Shown piece after piece: positions 57,097-63,322 of a DNA stretch of 63,322 bases. Positions within the stretch are counted from its first letter, which is position 1; every line of letters begins with the position of its first letter. Made by a program: the position numbers and the translations under genes. Below the pieces are notes generated by a model. The model saw nothing but the letters and a program-made list of their open reading frames with translations. It ran no database searches and was not told the origin of the DNA. The stretch comes from an uncultured Verrucomicrobiales bacterium (GTDB lineage: Bacteria; Verrucomicrobiota; Verrucomicrobiia; Verrucomicrobiales; Akkermansiaceae): assembly GCA_937916135.1 (NCBI GenBank), contig CALFTQ010000176.1, positions 1 to 63,322 on the forward strand. Direction: 5' to 3'.

Positions 57097-57713
57097 GCAA
57101 GTCCGATGATACCAAGGCGCAGATTATGCGCGCTGCTGTGCAGCAGTTCACCCGCCTCGGGTATGAGGGGGCGGCTGTGCGCGATATCGCCAATGCTGCC
57201 GGGGTGAATATAGGCCTTATCCGCTACCATTTCGGCCACAAGGCTGACCTCTACCGCGATACGCTCGCCTACCTCTCCACCCAGTACAATGAGGTATGCC
57301 TTGCGGCGCTGGCAGAAGCCCGGCAGAGCAGCGACCCGGAGCTCATCATCGGCTCCTGGTTGCTCGCCCCCATTACCTCCTGGCAGGATGATACCGTGGC
57401 CAGCGGGGTGGAGGTGCTCTGCTTCCTCAACAAGATGGGCTATGAGGACCCTGAACTCACCCGCGATGTGTACGAATCGCACTATTCCTACGCCCTTCAG
57501 GAGTGGCAGGATGCCGTGCAGTCCCATTTCCCTGCCATGCAGCGTGGCGATTGGCTCTGGTTCCTCACCTCCCTTCGCGGTATGTATTTCAACATCGTGG
57601 CGCACAACGATTTCACCCTCTGGTCTCTCCCGGCTATTTCCAATCGAGAGGCCGCTATCCGGCGTCTCGCGGCCGATGCCGTGGCTCTGCTCCGCCTTTC
57701 TTCCCATAGCTGA
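57093..57713 (+). CDS. TetR/AcrR family regulator
   Basis: The 206-aa protein has an N-terminal helix-turn-helix (AAVRDIANAAGVNIGLIRYHFGHK, given by key residues R-D-I-A...G-V...Y-H-F at ~30-52) and a helical ligand-binding domain. It resembles CecR-like members. The start overlaps the upstream stop by 4 bases, so it is expressed with mazG; its targets are unknown. Confidence 0.9.
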   Translation: MSKSDDTKAQIMRAAVQQFTRLGYEGAAVRDIANAAGVNIGLIRYHFGHKADLYRDTLAYLSTQYNEVCLAALAEARQSSDPELIIGSWLLAPITSWQDDTVASGVEVLCFLNKMGYEDPELTRDVYESHYSYALQEWQDAVQSHFPAMQRGDWLWFLTSLRGMYFNIVAHNDFTLWSLPAISNREAAIRRLAADAVALLRLSSHS

Positions 57714-58383
57714 ATTCTTCTCTTCTGATGTGTTTTGCGCATGTTCGGAAGCCTGCCTGCGGCTGCGCCGCTCCCCTGCCGGAGCTGTTGTTTGTGTGTA
57801 TTGTGCAGACTTGGTAATGCTTTGTATATCAGCTGTTTCTGTTAAGGTTTGCTGGGTGTAAATATATACCCGGCATTCAAACTCGGTTCTCTATATGTTT
57901 TTCTGCCGATTCTTCTAACGATTGGAATATATTAATTTATTTTGTTAGTTCAGATGCCTGCTTTGTTTAATGTTGCAATTTTTGTCAGCAAAATCGGTAG
58001 CTTGTATGTTATTTTAAGAATGTGGTCAAACGATTATACACTAAGTAGTTATATGATTTGGTGAGTGTGTAATAATACAAATGATACGAAGATAAAGAAA
58101 ACAATAGGAGCTTCCTGGCGGGTGGCGCTGATTTTTTTTCACCTTTGCAAACGTCAGGTCGCGCAAAAATTAAACCATACCAAAACACTTGGAGATTAAA
58201 TGTTTACTTGCTCGGTGGTGTGGGTGATATGATGCTTTTGAAATATTGAAACCTTCAAATATGTAAATCCTGCGAGAAAAATATGCTTTACATATCCTAT
58301 TAAAACGGTAGAGTTACAAGCACGATATGGGTGCGACGCCCACTATTCGCTTACACGAACAAACACAGCACACACGAACCGAT
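57714..58383. other. AT-rich 670-bp upstream region of the autotransporter
   Basis: No convincing ORF. Base composition is clearly lower in GC than the neighbours. It could hold a long leader or regulatory sites; a weak TTGAAA (58238-58243) / TATGTA (58260-58265) pair with 16-bp spacing is the best promoter candidate. An AATAGGAG word occurs near 58108. Confidence 0.5.
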
Positions 58384-61300
58384 ATGAAAACACACCTTCC
58401 TGTAGCACTTCGCAAAGCACTTCTTGCAGCACTCGTAGCAGTGTCATACGTGAACTACAGCCCGGCCTGTGCGGTAGAGTTGGCAACCGGCGATATAAAC
58501 GTGGTTGTAATGAACAACAACACGTCGGATAAAACCCTGCGCACCGGGAATGGAGACGTAGCGATTGGACAATTTTCTAATGTAATGAGAGGATCGGTTG
58601 CCCAGGGAGTTGACGGCCTTGATATCAAAGCGGGAGCTGCGGGAGAAGAGGGGAAAGGCAACATTAACATAGGAACGAGCCAGGTTGCCATTACGAATGC
58701 AACAATGACTGCCGATGGCAATATCACTTTTGGTGAGACTGCGGGAGCCAGCGAGGTGCTCGAAGTTCGCGGTCTGGATAATGATATGCGTGATGTAAGC
58801 ATCAAGGCTGAGGGCAACATTGTTTTCAATCAGACTGTAGAAATTCATCCTGGAGAGGGGGCTCATCTCAGCGGCAATGTAAAGATATCTGCCGGCGGCG
58901 AAATGCGCTTTCTCGGAGAAAAGACGACCATACAGAATGGTGGAACGGGCAACTCTGCTACCACAACCATACAGGCTGGGGGGCCTGTGGAGTTTGAAAA
59001 CGTCAATGGCACGGAAATTGGAAGGGGTGTAATGTTCAGGACAACTGGAGACGAAAGTGATGTTGCCATCACAACGAACGGCGTCGCCCAGACCAATCTT
59101 ATTGCCGGCACGGTCGACTCTGCCGGGGAGGTTTCCGTTTTCGGCAGCACAAATCGGATTCTGGAGCAGTCAGGCAAAGCCCGCATCCATGCGGCTGATG
59201 GTATCTTAGTAACGGCGACCAAAGAGAACTCAACCCAGAATGCCGAACTGAAATCACAGAATGGACCGCTTACTTTGAAAGTTCAGGTCAGTGAAGGAGA
59301 TGAAGGTTACAATATAATTTATTCTTCCTCGCTTGAAGTGCAGGGGGAAGGTGAAGTGGTAATCAGTGGGGGAGATGCATATTTGCGGAGTGCTTCGGTG
59401 GCAGCCCGGCAGGATGATGTAAGCATCAGTGGTGGGCATGTGTTCGTAGGCCGGAACTTTTCGGATACCAGTGCCAGCACCCTGGATGCCGCCGGTAAGA
59501 TAGACGTGGCCGGTGCCACCGTGAGCATCAAGGATAGCACCTCCATCGATTCTGTTGACGGGGCTGTAAGCATCACCGCCAGTGGAAGTGATACTGCAGC
59601 TTCAAGCAGCACCACACCGGCCTTGTCCGTCAAAGGTGGTAATGTCAGCAGCCGGAGTGGTGATGTAAAGATTGCCGCCGAGAATGGTACGGCAGCTCTT
59701 GCCGATGTGGTGGTGCACGGTGATAACGCCAGCATCATCGGTGATAATGTGGATGTTAGCGGCGAATCCGTGACCGGGGCTCAGTTTGTGGAAATCGCGG
59801 GTACGGAGAGTACGACCATCAGCAATGTGAATGTGAGAGGCACTGGTACTGCCAGCCTCGGCACGAGTACCGGAGCCACGGAAATTTCCGATTCCGGCGT
59901 TGCAGTGAACGGGCAGGTGGACATCAAGGGCTCTGGTGTGTCAATCATCGGCAACGAGGGAATTGATGCCGGCCAGGGCGGGGTGACTGTCGCCGCCGCT
60001 GCCGGCAATGCCTCCATTACTGGCGGCTCGGTGAAGGGGGACGGAAGCGTGGCTGTCTCAGCCGCGGGTGAAGCAAAGCTTACCGATGTTGAGGTGAGCG
60101 GCAATTCTGCCAGCGTCACCGGTGATAAGGTGGTGGTGAGCGGCAAATCGGTGACTGGGGCTCAATCCGTGGAAATCGCGGGTGCGGCGAGCACATCTGT
60201 GGATGGAGTGGATGTCGATGGTAAGACTATCGACGTCGGGGCAGGGGGATCCACCATCATCAAAAATAGCACCACTCTGGATGCGACAGAGAATATCGCT
60301 GTGAATGGTTCTTCTGTGGAGGTCAAAGAGAGCCATGTTGGAGCAACCACGGGTGATGTGACCATCACCGGCACAACGACCGCCCGGGTGATTAATTCAG
60401 AGCTTTCCGGTGATTCTGTGAATCTCAACGGCGGCACGACTGCGGCTAATACCATAGAAGGATCTGATACTCTGGTGGATGCCGCCACGAATGTGGATAT
60501 TGATGGCTCCATGAACACCATTCAGGGTGGGGCTACGGTGACCGCGACCTCCGGCAATGTGACCATGACGGCTGCAACGCAGAATACTGTGGCCGACTCC
60601 ACGGTGACGGCGGATAACGGCAGCATCGCTATGGGTGGTGCGGCCGGTAGCACAGAGACGGTGCAGAATGAGGTTACGGCAGCTGCCGGGAAGTCCACCA
60701 CCCTGACCGCAGAGCAGGATGTGACTATCACCGGTAAGAATAGCATCACCGGCTCTGCATCCGGCGATGTCGACATACTGACCCGGGATGGTAATATTTC
60801 CATCCACGGGGATAATGAAATCCAGCGTGCCGGGATTACGGCAGCAGGTGGCGTGGCCATCTCTACCGGTACGGGAGATAAGGCCACTCGGGTTGAGGAT
60901 GCTGACATCTCGGGCATGACGGCGACAATCGCCGGCGATACTGCCGATGACCGCAGCGAGGCCAACCTGGCGGTAGTGACGGGCGAGGAGACGTATATCG
61001 GCTCCCGGGGCGAGGATGCCGGCGTTGGTATCACGCTCAACAACGTGAGCATGATTGATACTGGGAAGGGTACCGATAACATCAAGGCTGCGAATGGAGG
61101 CCATATCGCCATCCTGAATCGCGTGGATGTTTTCAATGGCTCGCTGACCATTCAGAGCAGTGATTCCTATGATTCCGGAGCAGGCCGTATTGTTGTGGAT
61201 GGCAGCAATGTGCTTAACATGAAGGCCGATTCCAGCCTGGAGGGTCGCCTGAGCGGTGCTGGCAGCATCAACAAGTCCGGCGGTGATGCGCTCTTGCTCG

Positions 61301-63189
61301 ACCGCGACCACCGCGATTTCTCCGGCACCATCTATGCCAACGGCGCAGAAGGTGGCCCGGAGGGCAGCGTGGCAGATGCTGACAATGCAGGTTCCTGGAT
61401 TCAGGTGACCGATGCCGGTGTGGGCGAAGACGCCAGAATGGTGCTGAAGAATACTGACCTGGTCATTGAGACAAGGGAGACGCAGATCGGCTCGCTGGAC
61501 ACTACGCAGGATGCCGGGGCCAACAAGGCCTCCACCGGCGGCACACTGGGGGCAGATGCTTCCTACACGGCCGATGAAAATACCCGTGCGGACTTCAAGA
61601 CAATAGGCTCCGTAGTTGAGGTGAACAAGGGGGTGAGCGGTGATGTGGTGCACGCTGCCAATCTGGCTCTGAGCGATGCCACCCTGCTGAAGCTGGATGC
61701 CACGGTGGATGCCGGGGGTAATGCGACCTCCGACATCATTGCCGCGACCGGCTCTGTGGATGTGGCGGCACGGACCGGCTTGAACAGCACCAGTACTGCC
61801 GCAGCTCCCAGCACCGCCCGTGTGTATATCAATCACACGGATATGGCCGCTGCCTCCCAGGTTGCTGAGGGTACCCGCACCACCATCATGAGCGGAACCA
61901 TGGCTGGTGATATCAACGCGGATGTGCTGTATGATGTGGAGAAATCTGCCAACGGTACCTACCAGCGCACCCTGCAGGACCGCAATGTGCACCTGGAGAA
62001 CAAGGGCGACCGCGTGGACCTGGTGTTCAGCAAGAACTACCGCAGTGCTGCCAAGACTGCCCCCATGCAGAAAGTGGCAGAGGCTATCCGCCAGTATTCC
62101 GATGCCTTCCACCACAGCGAGGGCTGGCTGGCTGCCAGCGATGATCAGATGGCGAAGCTGGTGGATGCTTTCGACTACACCCGCAGTGAAGCAGCTGCGC
62201 AGCGCGGCCTGCAAAGCCTGGCCGGCATGGGGAATGCGCTGCCCCAGCTCATGCTGTTCGATGCGTCCCGCCACCACCTGAACCAGCTGCGCAAGCAGAT
62301 GGAGATGCCGGTGTGCCCCCGCACCTGGAAGGGTGCCCCCACCCGCAAGAGCAATGCCTGGCTAGCCTATACCGGCGCTTACGACAGCCTGAACGGTGAT
62401 GCCAATATGGGGGATTACACCCGCTCCGCCCACGGTGCCATGATGGGCGTGGATACCGCCCTGACCTGCAAGCTGCGCGCCGGTCTCAGCCTGGGCTATG
62501 AAACGGCCTCCGGTGAAGCCAACTCCGCCAAGGTGGATGCCGATAGCATTTTTGTGGATGCCTATGCCACGGCCTACACCGGGCACGTCAAGCACCGGGC
62601 CTCCATCGGTCTCGCCCTCACCAGCTTCGATTCCCGCCGCGGGGTGGAGGTGGAGGCCGGTTACCACAGTTTCCACGGCACCGCCCGCAGCGATACCGAT
62701 GCCCTCACGCTGAACTTCGGCTACGAAATCAGCTCCGATTACAAACTCAGTGAGCGCAGCTGGCTGACCCGCTTTGCCTCGCTCAATCTGGCCTGGCATA
62801 ATCTGGACGACATGAAGGAAAGCAGCCTTGGTGAAATTGGCCTGGTTTCTGAGTATGATTCGGAGTGGCAGGCGGGGGTAGCCGTGGGTGTGGCGTATAA
62901 CCGTGAGTTTGCTGCGGTGAAGTACGAGGCTCCGGCGGTGTTCTCAGCCCATGCTGCCGCGCACTTCGAGCTGCTGGCAGATAAAGCCACGGCAACCAAC
63001 CGATTCAGCGGCGCAGATGACGGCTGGGAGACCAACAGCATGGACCGCGAGCAGCTCTACTTCGAGCTCGGTGTCGGCGTCATGGTGCCGCTTTCACCCG
63101 CCTGGACCGCCTCGGCCGGTGCTGCGGTGGAGGTGGGAGCTGACCGCTCCGCATTCTCCGGAAATGTCGGTGTGCGCTACTTGTTCTGA
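58384..63189 (+). CDS. Giant autotransporter adhesin-like protein, 1601 aa
   Basis: Type V secretion: a signal peptide (residues 1-30, ending SPACA), a ~1300-residue Gly/Ser/Thr/Val-rich passenger of repeated short strands typical of a beta-helix, and a C-terminal barrel (~1320-1601) starting after NAWLAYTGAY and ending YLF. The passenger has two long internal copies (see repeat). It is probably surface-exposed and adhesive. ATG 58384 chosen over 58327 because it begins the signal peptide. No Shine-Dalgarno. Confidence 0.88.
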   Translation: MKTHLPVALRKALLAALVAVSYVNYSPACAVELATGDINVVVMNNNTSDKTLRTGNGDVAIGQFSNVMRGSVAQGVDGLDIKAGAAGEEGKGNINIGTSQVAITNATMTADGNITFGETAGASEVLEVRGLDNDMRDVSIKAEGNIVFNQTVEIHPGEGAHLSGNVKISAGGEMRFLGEKTTIQNGGTGNSATTTIQAGGPVEFENVNGTEIGRGVMFRTTGDESDVAITTNGVAQTNLIAGTVDSAGEVSVFGSTNRILEQSGKARIHAADGILVTATKENSTQNAELKSQNGPLTLKVQVSEGDEGYNIIYSSSLEVQGEGEVVISGGDAYLRSASVAARQDDVSISGGHVFVGRNFSDTSASTLDAAGKIDVAGATVSIKDSTSIDSVDGAVSITASGSDTAASSSTTPALSVKGGNVSSRSGDVKIAAENGTAALADVVVHGDNASIIGDNVDVSGESVTGAQFVEIAGTESTTISNVNVRGTGTASLGTSTGATEISDSGVAVNGQVDIKGSGVSIIGNEGIDAGQGGVTVAAAAGNASITGGSVKGDGSVAVSAAGEAKLTDVEVSGNSASVTGDKVVVSGKSVTGAQSVEIAGAASTSVDGVDVDGKTIDVGAGGSTIIKNSTTLDATENIAVNGSSVEVKESHVGATTGDVTITGTTTARVINSELSGDSVNLNGGTTAANTIEGSDTLVDAATNVDIDGSMNTIQGGATVTATSGNVTMTAATQNTVADSTVTADNGSIAMGGAAGSTETVQNEVTAAAGKSTTLTAEQDVTITGKNSITGSASGDVDILTRDGNISIHGDNEIQRAGITAAGGVAISTGTGDKATRVEDADISGMTATIAGDTADDRSEANLAVVTGEETYIGSRGEDAGVGITLNNVSMIDTGKGTDNIKAANGGHIAILNRVDVFNGSLTIQSSDSYDSGAGRIVVDGSNVLNMKADSSLEGRLSGAGSINKSGGDALLLDRDHRDFSGTIYANGAEGGPEGSVADADNAGSWIQVTDAGVGEDARMVLKNTDLVIETRETQIGSLDTTQDAGANKASTGGTLGADASYTADENTRADFKTIGSVVEVNKGVSGDVVHAANLALSDATLLKLDATVDAGGNATSDIIAATGSVDVAARTGLNSTSTAAAPSTARVYINHTDMAAASQVAEGTRTTIMSGTMAGDINADVLYDVEKSANGTYQRTLQDRNVHLENKGDRVDLVFSKNYRSAAKTAPMQKVAEAIRQYSDAFHHSEGWLAASDDQMAKLVDAFDYTRSEAAAQRGLQSLAGMGNALPQLMLFDASRHHLNQLRKQMEMPVCPRTWKGAPTRKSNAWLAYTGAYDSLNGDANMGDYTRSAHGAMMGVDTALTCKLRAGLSLGYETASGEANSAKVDADSIFVDAYATAYTGHVKHRASIGLALTSFDSRRGVEVEAGYHSFHGTARSDTDALTLNFGYEISSDYKLSERSWLTRFASLNLAWHNLDDMKESSLGEIGLVSEYDSEWQAGVAVGVAYNREFAAVKYEAPAVFSAHAAAHFELLADKATATNRFSGADDGWETNSMDREQLYFELGVGVMVPLSPAWTASAGAAVEVGADRSAFSGNVGVRYLF
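59710..60212 (+). repeat. Internal duplication of the autotransporter passenger
   Basis: The stretches near 59710-59830 and 60090-60210 encode near-identical units (S/G-x-N-A-S-I/V-x-G-D-x-V-x-V-S-G-x-S-V-T-G-A-Q and VEIAG), spaced ~380 bp apart, a ~126-residue repeat period. Confidence 0.7.
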
Positions 63190-63212
63190 TGTAGAACGAT
63201 AGCAAAACCCAT

Positions 63213-63247
63213 AGCAGCCTGCCGGGGTGTAACGGCAGGCTGCTTTA
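63213..63247 (+). terminator. Terminator of the autotransporter gene
   Basis: AGCAGCCTGCCG (63213-63224) and CGGCAGGCTGCT (63233-63244) form a 12-bp stem followed by TTATTT. Confidence 0.88.
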
Positions 63248-63269
63248 TTTGGGTGGTAAGTTGGAATTT

Positions 63270-63300
63270 GAATTACGAATTACGAGTTACGAATTACGAA
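63270..63300. repeat. Short tandem repeat GAATTAC-type
   Basis: Four near-identical GAATTAC/GAGTTAC units in tandem, just after a TTGGAATTTG word that also occurs at other repeats of the window. Continues toward the window edge. Confidence 0.6.
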
Positions 63301-63322
63301 GTAAAAAGTTTCGCGGGCATTC

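Noticed and set aside
60397..62277. Long minus-strand frame opposite the autotransporter
   Set aside because: Arises from the repetitive GC-biased passenger; the plus-strand product has signal peptide and barrel.
1..63322. CRISPR array
   Set aside because: No regularly spaced identical repeats with unique spacers; the repeats found are dispersed or nested inverted repeats.

Overview
The window looks like a chromosomal segment of a Gram-negative, mucus-associated Verrucomicrobiota bacterium, most like Akkermansia or a close relative. This is inferred from an LpxC-FabZ fusion, sialic-acid catabolism genes next to phosphofructokinases, several SHD1/ankyrin/Sel1 proteins, classical autotransporters, high GC and few Shine-Dalgarno sequences on housekeeping genes. 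No database search was possible.

Layout. 0-3.7 kb: arm of a dispersed inverted-repeat element, initiator tRNA, a TPR-like lipoprotein and three hypothetical genes. 3.7-12.2 kb (minus strand): a PMCA-type Ca2+ ATPase, then a compact operon read from ~12.2 kb downward (N-acetylneuraminate lyase, AGE-type epimerase, a PFK paralogue with altered catalytic residues, a D,D-carboxypeptidase-like lipoprotein with altered catalytic residues, and an intact PFK). 12.7 kb: gpmA. 13.5-21.6 kb: four-gene phage-derived block (two large virion-like proteins, terminase large subunit, 42-aa membrane peptide) closed by a terminator. 21.6-28.6 kb (minus): DUF3592 protein, pncC/cinA C-domain, ispF, hypothetical, DUF1016 nuclease, polA, secreted coil protein. 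28.9 kb: a lone phage major capsid gene. 30-31.6 kb: tandem membrane paralogues. 31.8-32.2 kb and 34.8-35.0 kb: MITE/REP-like elements. 32.3-37.2 kb: possible SDR-like gene plus GtrA, outer-membrane barrel, efp, kdsD, rpsF. 37.4-42.4 kb (minus): rpmH-rnpA-yidD-yidC and lpxC/fabZ. 42.6 kb: NhaD/ArsB-type transporter.

44.0-53.0 kb is an accessory island: small peptides, four ankyrin-repeat proteins, two Sel1-type proteins, a tandem DUF1810 protein and a small protein with a His-Gly/Cys pair reminiscent of clan CD peptidases. Two places in the island share an unusual promoter-like sequence with fixed spacing. 53.1-57.7 kb: hemL and a tightly overlapping set (small proteins, mazG, thioredoxin-fold/SHD1 lipoprotein, TetR regulator). 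58.4-63.2 kb: a 1601-aa autotransporter.

The strongest leads are (1) two neighbouring apparent pseudoenzymes inside the sialic-acid/glycolysis operon, (2) dispersed but intact phage packaging and capsid genes without integrase or lysis genes, compatible with a domesticated or gene-transfer-agent-like system, (3) the ankyrin/Sel1/HG-C island with a shared promoter motif, and (4) a 214-bp element with perfect 18-bp terminal inverted repeats.
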